Below are positions 1 through 5,725 of a stretch of 6,127 nt of DNA, piece by piece. The notes below the pieces were generated by a model. The model had not been told where the DNA came from, did not search any database, and saw only the letters and a program-made list of their open reading frames with translations. Positions within the stretch are counted from its first letter, which is position 1; the number at the start of each line of letters is the position of its first letter. Source of the stretch: Fimbriimonadaceae bacterium (lineage in GTDB: Bacteria > Armatimonadota > Fimbriimonadia > Fimbriimonadales > Fimbriimonadaceae); assembly GCA_022402505.1 (NCBI GenBank), contig JAKRSE010000369.1, positions 1-6,127 of the forward strand, given 5' to 3'. The position numbers were made by a program, and so were the translations under genes.

Positions 1-2
1 GG

Positions 3-758
3 ATCGGTGAAGCAGAGGGCGGCGGTCCGGCTGTCGAGCAGGGCCTTGGGGCCGTGGGCGAAGTCGGCGGAGCTGTAGGCCTTGGCGGGGATCAAGGCGC
101 ATTCCATCAGCTTGAGCGCCGCCTCATGAGCCGTGCAGAACGAGTAGCCCCGAGCCAGGCTGAAGAGGGGCTCGCAGCGGAGGATCGGCCCGAGCCCGGC
201 CTCCGCCTCTTCCCGGCACCGCTCGTACCAGGCCTCGCCGGGGAGCGAGGCGGCATCCGCGGCCGGCAGATCGGCGCCCAGAGCGGACGTGAGCTGATAC
301 AGAGCCAGCAGCGAGAGGGAGTAGGTCTTGGTGGCGGCGATCGACTGTTCTTCTCCCGCATCCAGAAGCAGGGAGACGTCGGGGGATTCGGCCAGCCGAG
401 AGCCGGGCGTGTTGGTGATCCCAACGGTGAGGCAGCCTTCGCGGCCCTTGATGGATTCCAGGACTTCGGCGACATCGGGAGCCGCTCCGCTCTGGCTGAT
501 GCCCACGGCGAGGCAGTTGCGATAGGCGACCCGCCGCCCGTAGCGGGTGAGGACGCTGGGCGCGGCGAGGCAGACCGGGATGCCGAGATGGATCTCGATG
601 AGGTAGCGGCAGTAGAGGGCGGCGTTGTCGGAACTGCCCCGGGCGGCCAGCAGCACCATGTCGAAGGATCGGCCCTGGAGCGCCTCCTTCAGCCGGGCCA
701 GATATTCCGGAGCCCTTGCGGCCAGGAGCTCGGGCTGCTGGGCCATCTCCCGTTCCAT
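3..758 (-). CDS. SIS-domain sugar-phosphate isomerase/deaminase, GlmS isomerase-like, partial (C-terminus off window)
   Basis: Read on the minus strand, this frame gives 252 residues with no stop and runs off the left edge. It aligns by eye with the isomerase half of glucosamine-6-phosphate synthase. The N-terminus MEREMAQQPE matches the family's linker motif, so there is no glutaminase domain. ARGSSDNAALYCRY (39-52) and SQSG (88-91) are the first-SIS sugar-phosphate loop, and EQSIAATKTY follows at 137-146. HEAALKLME (211-219) and HGP (235-237) place E212, K216, E219 and H235 at E. coli GlmS E481, K485, E488 and H504. The probable role is aldose/ketose amino-sugar phosphate isomerisation or deamination (NagB-II/AgaS/fructosamine deglycase type) in the cytoplasm; the substrate cannot be chosen. 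The start at 758 has GAGGA six bases upstream. In-frame ATGs at 782 and 746 are alternatives. The family is usually about 330-390 aa, so roughly a quarter to a third is missing here. Confidence 0.92.
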   Translation of the reverse strand, partial: MEREMAQQPELLAARAPEYLARLKEALQGRSFDMVLLAARGSSDNAALYCRYLIEIHLGIPVCLAAPSVLTRYGRRVAYRNCLAVGISQSGAAPDVAEVLESIKGREGCLTVGITNTPGSRLAESPDVSLLLDAGEEQSIAATKTYSLSLLALYQLTSALGADLPAADAASLPGEAWYERCREEAEAGLGPILRCEPLFSLARGYSFCTAHEAALKLMECALIPAKAYSSADFAHGPKALLDSRTAALCFTD

Positions 759-764
759 ATGCCG

Positions 765-769
765 TCCTC
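765..769 (-). promoter_or_regulatory. Ribosome binding site of the SIS-domain gene
   Basis: GAGGA on the minus strand sits six bases before the ATG at 758. The upstream in-frame ATG at 782 has a GGGGAG directly abutting it with no spacer, so this site favours 758 as the start. Confidence 0.55.
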
Positions 770-815
770 GCGGGTTCGCCATCTCCCCGAGTCTATCCCT
801 TCCGCCTGGTATCGT

Positions 816-1934
816 ATGTCCGGCGGCTGGGCCGTCGAAGCCGTCGGCCTGCCTCGAACGTCCGTTGTTTCCAGATTCCTCATGATCGCCTGCGCCCTCG
901 CCGTTCTCGGTTCGAACCTCGCAATGCAGGATCGTCCGAAGACCTTCACCGACCGGGAGATGGGCGTCCAGTTCGACTATCCGGCGAACTGGACGCTGCG
1001 GAACGAGCGGTTCCTTTCCCGGCTCACGATCCCGCTCGGAGAAGGCAGGACGGCCGAGGTTCAGATCATCCGGACGCCGTTTCGGCAGCCGGCCGACGCC
1101 TGGCAGAAGGCTCAGTCGGACATCGCCGAATCCCTTGGCCGGTCGGTCGTCCGGCAGTGGGAGGAGATCATCCTTTCGGTGCCGCTGCTGATGACCGAGC
1201 TCGGTCCCGAACCGCGGGGTTCCGGGCAGAAGACTCTGGTCGGCCTCCTCTACGCCCTGCGCGCGGAGAAGTTCGGCTTCCGCCTGAACGCCATGCCCGA
1301 CGACTATCCGACGGCTCAGGCCGCCTGGCGCGAGGTTCTGAACTCGCTTCGCACGACGGATGGTCAGCTCCCGGCGACCGAGCGGCCCGGTCAGGCCTTG
1401 CCGGATGCGCGCCCTGTGGAGGAGGGTCCGAAGATCACCGTTCTCCGTCCGGATGACCCGTCTCGGCTGCCGGTTCGGCCTGCCCGCGGTCTTCGGCCGA
1501 CTCCGTTGGAGGCTTTGGGGCTCAACCTGACTCTTCACATGCCTCGAGGCTGGGAGGTTCGGGTCGAAGGGAGTTCCAGGACCCTGGTTCACTCACGGCT
1601 GGCGAGTCCGGCGGTGCTGGAGCTGGGAGCCGGAAGCTTCGACGATCTTCGGCGGTCCATGCTCCTGTCCAGCTCTCGGACGGCCGGCGTGTTCGAGGCC
1701 GTTTCGCTTCGGGAAGAGGTCGAGCGGAACCCGAATCGAAGCGGCGCCCGTCGCTTCGTCATCGGCCGAGTCGGCCGGACGGCTGAGGGCGAGCGCGCCG
1801 TCCGATCGATCGGCGCCCAGGCGGGCACTCTGTGGTGGGTCGTGCGGATCGAAGGGGCTCCCGGGCGGGCCTGGGATCGGCAGGCGGCGCTGGTGGACGA
1901 CCTGATGAACTCGATGCTCATCACCGGCCCATGA
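816..1934 (+). CDS. Predicted exported protein with two tandem PsbP/DcrB-like domains
   Basis: A 372-aa protein when started at the ATG at 816. Residues 20-36 (R, then FLMIACALAVLG, ending SNLA) look like a signal peptide. Domain A (about 43-181) starts TFTDREMGVQFDYPANW, the pattern of PsbP/DcrB (DUF1795)-like folds, and ends in a helix with WREVLNSLRT. A Pro/Arg-rich linker (about 182-230) follows. Domain B (about 231-369) repeats the plan with LNLTLHMPRGWEV and ends LVDDLMNSMLI. The function is unknown; it is likely a periplasmic or surface protein. The start is uncertain: 816 and 882 both lack a good SD, but 882 would put the hydrophobic core at the extreme N-terminus with no basic residue, so 816 is preferred. 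The frame stays open back to about 54, but that part is antisense to the SIS gene. The stop overlaps the tsaB start (ATGA), so it heads the operon. No catalytic motif is visible. Confidence 0.8.
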   Translation: MSGGWAVEAVGLPRTSVVSRFLMIACALAVLGSNLAMQDRPKTFTDREMGVQFDYPANWTLRNERFLSRLTIPLGEGRTAEVQIIRTPFRQPADAWQKAQSDIAESLGRSVVRQWEEIILSVPLLMTELGPEPRGSGQKTLVGLLYALRAEKFGFRLNAMPDDYPTAQAAWREVLNSLRTTDGQLPATERPGQALPDARPVEEGPKITVLRPDDPSRLPVRPARGLRPTPLEALGLNLTLHMPRGWEVRVEGSSRTLVHSRLASPAVLELGAGSFDDLRRSMLLSSSRTAGVFEAVSLREEVERNPNRSGARRFVIGRVGRTAEGERAVRSIGAQAGTLWWVVRIEGAPGRAWDRQAALVDDLMNSMLITGP

Positions 1935-2470
1935 CCCTCGTTCTCTCCACGTCTTCCAGCCTGGCCTCCTGGGCGCTTCTCGCTGCCGACGGGGCGGTCG
2001 TCGCTTCGGCCGAACGGGAGGCGTCGCGAGCATCTTCCGGTTTCCTGGCCGAGACTCTGGCGGAGGCCGAGCTTCCTCTGGACCGGTTGGAACGGGTGGT
2101 CGCCGACGTCGGACCGGGGAGCTTGACCGGGGTCAAGGTCGGGGTCGCCTTTGCCAAGGTCCTGGCCGACGCGCTGGGCATCGAAGCAGGCGGCGTCTCG
2201 GCCTTCGAGCTTCTCCCGGCCGGATCGCCGACCGCCGTCCAGATCCGCCGGAACCTCTGGCTGGTTCGGTCGGAGGATGGCAGTCTGGAGGAATCGGAGG
2301 CGGAGCCGGAGGGAGCAGCCCGGCCTTCGGCGGTCCAGGCGGGAGGGTGTCTGGACCGAATCCGCTTCTGCCGATCGGAGGAACTGGTGCCCGAGTACGG
2401 AGTGATGCCGAGCATCAGCCGCAGCCGAAACCGGATGCTCATGGGGGAGGGGCATGACGCCGGGGCTTGA
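1931..2470 (+). CDS. tsaB: TsaB-like tRNA threonylcarbamoyladenosine (t6A) biosynthesis protein, short form
   Basis: A 179-aa protein. VADVGPGSLTGVKVGVAFAKVLA (57-79, key GPGSLTG at 61-67) is the hallmark of TsaB, the partner that activates TsaD in t6A formation at A37 of ANN-decoding tRNAs in the cytoplasm. The N-terminal beta-strand MTLVLSTSSSLASWALLAADG matches the ASKHA-fold start, but the usual Asp (AIDTA in E. coli) is replaced by Ser. The second half is short: only RNLWLVRSEDGSLEE (107-121) and LVPEYGVMPSISRSR (152-166) resemble the family's later strands and its PxYLR-like tail. E. coli TsaB is about 231 aa. The start at 1931 overlaps the previous stop by four bases (ATGA) and has no SD, which suggests translational coupling. 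An in-frame ATG at 1832 lies inside the upstream gene and its extra residues look like shadow sequence. The 3' end overlaps murB by 17 bases. Neighbouring dus and methyltransferase genes fit a tRNA-modification role. Confidence 0.85.
   Translation: MTLVLSTSSSLASWALLAADGAVVASAEREASRASSGFLAETLAEAELPLDRLERVVADVGPGSLTGVKVGVAFAKVLADALGIEAGGVSAFELLPAGSPTAVQIRRNLWLVRSEDGSLEESEAEPEGAARPSAVQAGGCLDRIRFCRSEELVPEYGVMPSISRSRNRMLMGEGHDAGA
2443..2450 (+). promoter_or_regulatory. Ribosome binding site of murB, inside tsaB
   Basis: GGGGGAGG lies three bases before the murB ATG at 2454, within the last codons of tsaB. It is a strong purine match with a slightly short spacer and supports 2454 as the start. Confidence 0.6.
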
Positions 2471-3431
2471 GGGGATTCAGCGGCGAGCTTCGCTGCGGCG
2501 GTGGACGACCCTGAAGGCGGGAGGCCCGGCGGAGATGCTCTTCGTCGCCCGGACGCGAGACGAGCTGATCCGGATCGTCCAGGGCGCCCACGAGATGCGG
2601 ATTCCCCTCACCCTGCTGGGCTGGGGAAGCAATGTTCTGCCCAGCGATGAGGGCGTGCCCGGCTTGGTGGCGGTCAACCAGGCCGCCGAGGTGGAGTTTC
2701 GAGGGGATGAGGTGTGGGCCGACACCGGGGTCGGGTTCCAGGATCTCTGCCTGATGGCAGCCCAGCGGTCGCTCTCGGGGCTGGAGTTCGCGGTCGGGAT
2801 TCCCGGCACCCTGGGCGGCGCATTGGTCAGCAATGCCGGCGCCTATCGGAAGGAGATCGGAGTGATGGTGATCGCCGTGGAGGTGGTCCGGAACGGCCGG
2901 GTCAGCTGGGAGCCTCCGGCGATCCTGGGCCTGCAGTATCGTGACTCCGTCCTCCGCCGTCCCGACCCGCCGGCGATGGTTCTGACTCGGGTGCGGCTTC
3001 GGCTCGCTTCAGGCGATCAGAAGGCGATCTATGACCTGAGCCGAGAGAATCAGCGGCAGCGGATCAGCAAGCAGCCGCCGCCCGCCAGCGCCGGGAGCTT
3101 CTTCAAGAACGTGAACGACCTGAACCTGGCGGCGGGTCTCCCGGCCCTGCCGCCTGCCCTCAAGGAGAAGGGCATCGTGCCGGCGGGCTACCTGATCGAG
3201 GCCTGCGGGCTGAAGGGGATTCGATGGGGCGGCGCGATGATGCACACCCGCCACGCCAACTTCATGACGAACGTGAACCAGGCGACGGCCGGGGAGATCC
3301 GGCGGCTGGCGGAGCATGTGAAGGCGAAGGTCTTCCGCCGGTTCGGCGTGCGGATCGAAGAGGAGGTTCTGTACCTGGGAGACTGGAGCGGCTGGGTGGA
3401 GACGGGGACTCTGGGAGGGCCCGAGACGTGA
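2454..3431 (+). CDS. murB: UDP-N-acetylenolpyruvoylglucosamine reductase (MurB), type II
   Basis: A 325-aa cytoplasmic flavoenzyme that reduces UDP-GlcNAc-enolpyruvate to UDP-MurNAc with NADPH, the second committed step of peptidoglycan synthesis. The N-terminus has TTLKAGGPAEML (18-29), the usual NTxxxGGxA element. The FAD pyrophosphate loop is GWGSNVLPSDEG (56-67). GLEFAVGIPGTLGGALVSNAGAY (109-131) is the second FAD motif. Y162-R163 (YRDS) is the substrate-binding pair. ASAGSFFKN (211-219) carries the catalytic Ser215 that protonates the product. AGYLIEACGLKG (244-255) and HTRHANFMTN (264-273) follow. GVRIEEEV (298-305) carries Glu304, equivalent to E. coli Glu325. All expected catalytic residues are present, and the length is normal for the family's shorter type II form. 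It overlaps tsaB by 17 bases and dus by 4 (GTGA). The last dozen residues (from W311) run past the usual end and are unlike the family. Confidence 0.97.
   Translation: MTPGLEGIQRRASLRRWTTLKAGGPAEMLFVARTRDELIRIVQGAHEMRIPLTLLGWGSNVLPSDEGVPGLVAVNQAAEVEFRGDEVWADTGVGFQDLCLMAAQRSLSGLEFAVGIPGTLGGALVSNAGAYRKEIGVMVIAVEVVRNGRVSWEPPAILGLQYRDSVLRRPDPPAMVLTRVRLRLASGDQKAIYDLSRENQRQRISKQPPPASAGSFFKNVNDLNLAAGLPALPPALKEKGIVPAGYLIEACGLKGIRWGGAMMHTRHANFMTNVNQATAGEIRRLAEHVKAKVFRRFGVRIEEEVLYLGDWSGWVETGTLGGPET
3413..3419 (+). promoter_or_regulatory. Ribosome binding site of dus, fixing a GTG start
   Basis: GGGAGGG lies eight bases before the GTG at 3428, within the last codons of murB. The frame is open much further upstream inside murB, so this SD and the GTGA overlap decide the start. 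Confidence 0.65.
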
Positions 3432-4453
3432 CCGGATTCCAGGTCGGCGGGGTCGCCGTCAACCCTCCGGTGCTGCTGGCGCCGATGGAGGATGTCAGCA
3501 ACATGGCCTTCCGTCGGATCACCAAGCGGATCGCGGCTCCCGGGCTGATGTTCACCGAGTTCGTGAGCGCGATGGCGGTTCACTACAACCCGGAACGCTC
3601 CCTGCGAAAGATGCGGATCCATCCGGAAGAACGGCCGCTGGCGATCCAGATCTTCGGCGGCGAACCGGAGACCATGGCCGAATCGGCCCGCCACGCGGAG
3701 GCGATGGGGGCGGACATTCTGGACATCAACATGGGTTGCTGGGTGCCCAAGGTCTGCCGGACCGGGGCCGGAGCGGCGCTGCTCAAGGACCCGGAGACGG
3801 CCGAGCGGATCGTCCGGGCCTGCGTCGAGGCGGTTTCGATCCCGGTGACGGTCAAGGTTCGGGCGGGTTGGGACTACTCCCTCTTCGCCGCGCCCGATCT
3901 GGTCCGGCGGTTCCAGGGAGCCGGCGCCCAAATGATCACCCTCCATGCCCGCTTCGCCCGGCAGGGATTTGAAGGCGAGGCGGACTGGAGCCTGATTCGG
4001 GAGTTGCGGAAGGCGGTGACGGTGCCTCTGATCGGCAACGGCGACGTCAAGTCTCCGGAAGATGCCCTGAGGATGAGGGACGAGACGGGCTGCGACGGAG
4101 TGATGGTGGGCCGGGCGGCGATCAGCAATCCCTGGGCGCTGCAGCGGATCGTTGCCGGAGTCCAAGGCCGCGGGATTCCGGCCGAACCGAGTCTGGGCGA
4201 ACGGGTGGAGACCGCGCTGGAACACGCTCGGCTGATGGTTCTGGCCGAATCGGAGACCGAGGACATGGACGAAGCCCGCTCGCGTCCGGACTTCGCCCAG
4301 ATCGAGCTGAGGTCGCTGCGGGCCTTGCGAGGCCAGCTGCCGATCTACATCAAGGGCTTTCCGGGGGCATCGGAGATTCGGGAGCGGCTCTCGCGGGTGT
4401 CGTCCTTGGCGGAATTGGCCGAGATTCTGGATTCGCTCACCGCTCGGGCCTGA
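3428..4453 (+). CDS. dus: tRNA-dihydrouridine synthase, DusB-like
   Basis: A 341-aa FMN enzyme that reduces uridines in tRNA to dihydrouridine using NADPH. The GTG start at 3428 overlaps the murB stop and has a good SD. The TIM barrel begins LLAPMEDVSNMAFRR (16-30; family LAPMxGVTDxxFR). LAIQIFG (71-77) follows. DINMGC (99-104) carries the catalytic Cys104, then PKVCRTGAGAALLKDP (107-122). Lys143 in TVKVRAGW and His173 in LHARFARQGFEG are the flavin/substrate residues. GNGDVKSPEDA (203-213) and GVMVGRAAISNPW (224-236) bind the FMN phosphate. The C-terminal helical RNA-binding domain includes LPIYIKGFPGASEIRER (304-320). Length is normal. Two substitutions stand out: the usual Pro after Cys104 is Trp, and the usual Gly in HGR is Ala174. 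DusB is the closest type by motif, but the target uridine cannot be read from the sequence. Confidence 0.95.
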   Translation: MTGFQVGGVAVNPPVLLAPMEDVSNMAFRRITKRIAAPGLMFTEFVSAMAVHYNPERSLRKMRIHPEERPLAIQIFGGEPETMAESARHAEAMGADILDINMGCWVPKVCRTGAGAALLKDPETAERIVRACVEAVSIPVTVKVRAGWDYSLFAAPDLVRRFQGAGAQMITLHARFARQGFEGEADWSLIRELRKAVTVPLIGNGDVKSPEDALRMRDETGCDGVMVGRAAISNPWALQRIVAGVQGRGIPAEPSLGERVETALEHARLMVLAESETEDMDEARSRPDFAQIELRSLRALRGQLPIYIKGFPGASEIRERLSRVSSLAELAEILDSLTARA

Positions 4454-4465
4454 AGAGACGGAACC

Positions 4466-4489
4466 TCGGGCCCGACAATTCTGCCGGTC
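4466..4489 (+). promoter_or_regulatory. Possible internal promoter with palindrome before the methyltransferase gene
   Basis: The 36-base gap between dus and the methyltransferase holds a perfect 10-bp palindrome, TCGGGCCCGA (4466-4475), running into GACAAT (4474-4479), a 4-of-6 match to a -10 box that ends ten bases before the ATG at 4490. No SD is visible. A transcript starting about seven bases after the box would be nearly leaderless. At 17 bases upstream, TGAAGA (4451-4456) is only a weak -35. This is inference, and simple read-through from dus is equally possible. Confidence 0.25.
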
Positions 4490-5245
4490 ATGGCCGCTGC
4501 CGAACGCCTTCCGTCCGTCGCCGATCAGGTGGCGAGCATCCCCTTCTGGTACCACCGAATCGACCTGGGTTCGGGGATCACGACTCCGGGCTGGGCTCCG
4601 CTGAGCCTGGATTCCTATCGGATTCCGGAAGACATGACCGGCATGCGGGTGCTGGACGTGGGCGCGTGGGACGGCTTCTGGACCTTTGAGGCCCTGAAGC
4701 GGGGCGCCCGCGAGGTGGTGGCGATCGACGACTTCAGCGACTTTTTGGGGACTCCCGAGGCGGTGGGTCGGCGCAGCTGGGACAGCTTCGACATCTGTCG
4801 ATCGGCCCTGGGCTGGGGTTTGGATCGGTGCCGTCGGGAGGAGATGTCGGTCTATGAGATCAATGAAGGGCGGCTGGGCCGATTCGACGTGGTCTTCTGC
4901 TTCGGGGTTCTGTCCCACCTTCGCCACCCGCTTCTCGCCCTGGACTTTCTGAGCGGAGTCTGCGATTCGGGGATCTTCGTCGCGACGGCGACCTGCGAGG
5001 ATTACAGTCCGTACAAGGGTGCGCCCGGCAACGGCAATCCCGGTTCTCCGCCGGTCTTGGAGTTCTATCCGACGGTGGAGCTTGGCAACAATCCCACCAA
5101 TTGGTGGGCTCCGAACCTCGCCTGCCTCGGCCTGATGGTGATGGCGGCGGGCTGGTCCGACGTGGAGGTCTGGAAGCTGACCGACGGTCCGGAGCATGCG
5201 GCTCACTGTCGCGGGTTCGCTCGGGGCGTCAAGCCGGCGGCCTGA
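4490..5245 (+). CDS. SAM-dependent methyltransferase, DUF1698/CmoB-like
   Basis: A 251-aa class I methyltransferase. IPFWYHRIDLGSGITTPG (17-34) is the conserved opening of the DUF1698/CmoB-like group. VLDVGAWDGFWTFEALKRGA (54-73) is motif I, the SAM-binding Gly loop, and AIDD (78-81) is the acidic motif II that holds the ribose. FDVVFCFGVLSHLRHPLLAL (132-151) is the motif IV-post region. A Gly/Pro-rich loop (174-187) and GNNPTNWWAPN (199-209), which resembles the family's NPTNWW element, precede the final strands. E. coli CmoB is about 323 aa with an extra N-terminal domain that is absent here, so it is not called CmoB. The substrate is unknown. Homologues act on small molecules, glycans or tRNA; the tsaB-dus context hints at tRNA only by association. 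It follows dus by 36 bases, has no SD, and is probably the last gene of the operon. Confidence 0.85.
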   Translation: MAAAERLPSVADQVASIPFWYHRIDLGSGITTPGWAPLSLDSYRIPEDMTGMRVLDVGAWDGFWTFEALKRGAREVVAIDDFSDFLGTPEAVGRRSWDSFDICRSALGWGLDRCRREEMSVYEINEGRLGRFDVVFCFGVLSHLRHPLLALDFLSGVCDSGIFVATATCEDYSPYKGAPGNGNPGSPPVLEFYPTVELGNNPTNWWAPNLACLGLMVMAAGWSDVEVWKLTDGPEHAAHCRGFARGVKPAA

Positions 5246-5310
5246 TCTGCTTCAGGCTCGATGAATCGGGAGAGCTGCGGCTCTTTGTGGCTCCAAAAAG
5301 GCCGGTTTTT

Positions 5311-5345
5311 GCAGCGTCCTGGCTGCGGTCCCCGTCGTGGGGATC
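5311..5345 (+). terminator. Two adjacent hairpins downstream of the operon, possible terminator
   Basis: GCAGC/GCTGC (5311-5315 with 5322-5326) forms a five-pair stem. It is followed at once by TCCCCGTCGTGGGGA (5329-5343), a perfect five-pair GC-rich stem that extends to seven pairs with one G-U (5327-5345). A TTTT run at 5356-5359 is about ten bases beyond the stem, too far for a classical intrinsic terminator. The position, 65-100 bases after the methyltransferase stop, is right for ending the operon, but termination is inferred. Confidence 0.3.
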
Positions 5346-5425
5346 ACTCTCCTGGTTTTCGACTGCGTGCTTCTTGCCGCAGGCTCCCGATCATCGCGAT
5401 CCGGCAGAGTGGGATTCACCGCCGG

Positions 5426-5446
5426 GCCGACCCTTCAAGGTTCGGC
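5426..5446 (-). terminator. Hairpin just after the 79-aa gene, possible terminator
   Basis: GCCGA (5426-5430) pairs with TCGGC (5442-5446), and after one C/T mismatch CCTT pairs with AAGG across a one-base centre, so about nine pairs in 21 bases. It starts four bases past the minus-strand stop (5451-5453). Neither strand has a T-run after it, so it is either a weak terminator for the convergent pair or a transcript-stabilising stem. Confidence 0.35.
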
Positions 5447-5450
5447 GAGG

Positions 5451-5690
5451 TCATTCCAGAAAGCGTCCGCCGGAGCGGATGGCCCAGGCATGCAGAGCCG
5501 CCATCTGGGAGAGGGTCAGGTCAATGGTTCCGGACTCGTGTTCCGTACCGATCCAATGAGCGGAGCTGGGCTCCACAGGCATTTCAGAGGATTCCCCGAA
5601 GGTTCCGGGGTCCACACCGACCGAATGACCGAGGAGGAATCCGAAGAGTCCTCCGCCGATCAGGGCGGAAAGAAGGCTTGGAGATTTCAT
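5451..5690 (-). CDS. Small membrane-anchored or exported protein, 79 aa, unknown
   Basis: A 79-aa protein not recognised as any family. Residues 6-21 (LLSALIGGGLFGFLLG) form a glycine-rich hydrophobic segment after MKSPS, fitting a single N-terminal membrane anchor or uncleaved signal. There is no lipobox Cys and no clear cleavage site. The rest (22-79) is polar and mildly acidic, with HWIGTEHESGTIDLTLSQMAALHAWAIRSGG near the C-terminus, which looks like a short strand plus an amphipathic helix. The ATG at 5690 is chosen over the one at 5708 because GGAGGGG sits at ideal distance before it and not before 5708. The gene stands alone on the minus strand, convergent with the operon and divergent from the gene at 5836. 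The strong SD and sensible topology support it as real; the function is open. Confidence 0.65.
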   Translation of the reverse strand: MKSPSLLSALIGGGLFGFLLGHSVGVDPGTFGESSEMPVEPSSAHWIGTEHESGTIDLTLSQMAALHAWAIRSGGRFLE

Positions 5691-5695
5691 GTTTG

Positions 5696-5702
5696 CCCCT
5701 CC
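5696..5702 (-). promoter_or_regulatory. Strong ribosome binding site of the 79-aa gene
   Basis: GGAGGGG on the minus strand ends five bases before the ATG at 5690 (the GGAGG core is seven bases away). It is the best SD in the window and sets this start. Confidence 0.75.
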
Positions 5703-5713
5703 AGGCATTAGTC

Positions 5714-5719
5714 ATATTA
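5714..5719 (-). promoter_or_regulatory. Possible -10 box for the 79-aa gene
   Basis: TAATAT on the minus strand (4 of 6 to TATAAT) lies about 24 bases before the ATG at 5690, so a start site near 5707 would leave just room for the SD. No TTGACA-like -35 is seen at 16-18 bases; that position reads GGGGAA or similar. Confidence 0.25.
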
Positions 5720-5725
5720 GCCGTG

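Larger units (their letters stand above)
5246..5450. other. Intergenic stretch between convergent genes, no convincing gene
   Basis: These 205 bases lie between the stops of the methyltransferase (plus) and the 79-aa gene (minus). Frames are open here but lack a start with an SD and give Arg/Pro/Ser-rich, shadow-like translations. One plus frame (about 5265-5375) encodes a hydrophobic run but has no proper start. The stretch contains three short hairpins, described separately, and no tRNA-like T-loop was found. Confidence 0.6.

Noticed and set aside
54..815. Long open plus-strand extension upstream of the exported-protein gene (626 aa in total)
   Set aside because: It is antisense to the SIS-domain gene, whose minus-strand translation carries GlmS catalytic motifs. 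The extension is Gly/Arg/Ala-rich with no recognisable domain, and the signal peptide lies near residue 275 of the long version.
1589..2455. 288-aa minus-strand open frame over tsaB
   Set aside because: Arg/Ser/Pro-rich composition with no motif, while the plus strand has the TsaB GPGSLTG core and overlapping start/stop signals.
3188..5206. 672-aa open frame on the minus strand across murB, dus and the methyltransferase
   Set aside because: It is a GC-rich antisense shadow, rich in His/Arg/Pro/Gln with no domain, and opposite three genes with clear family motifs on the plus strand.
5290..5310. AAAAAGG...GGTTTTT as an intrinsic terminator stem
   Set aside because: Only the five A-T pairs match. 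The GGCCGG centre does not pair with itself in that register, so no stable stem forms.
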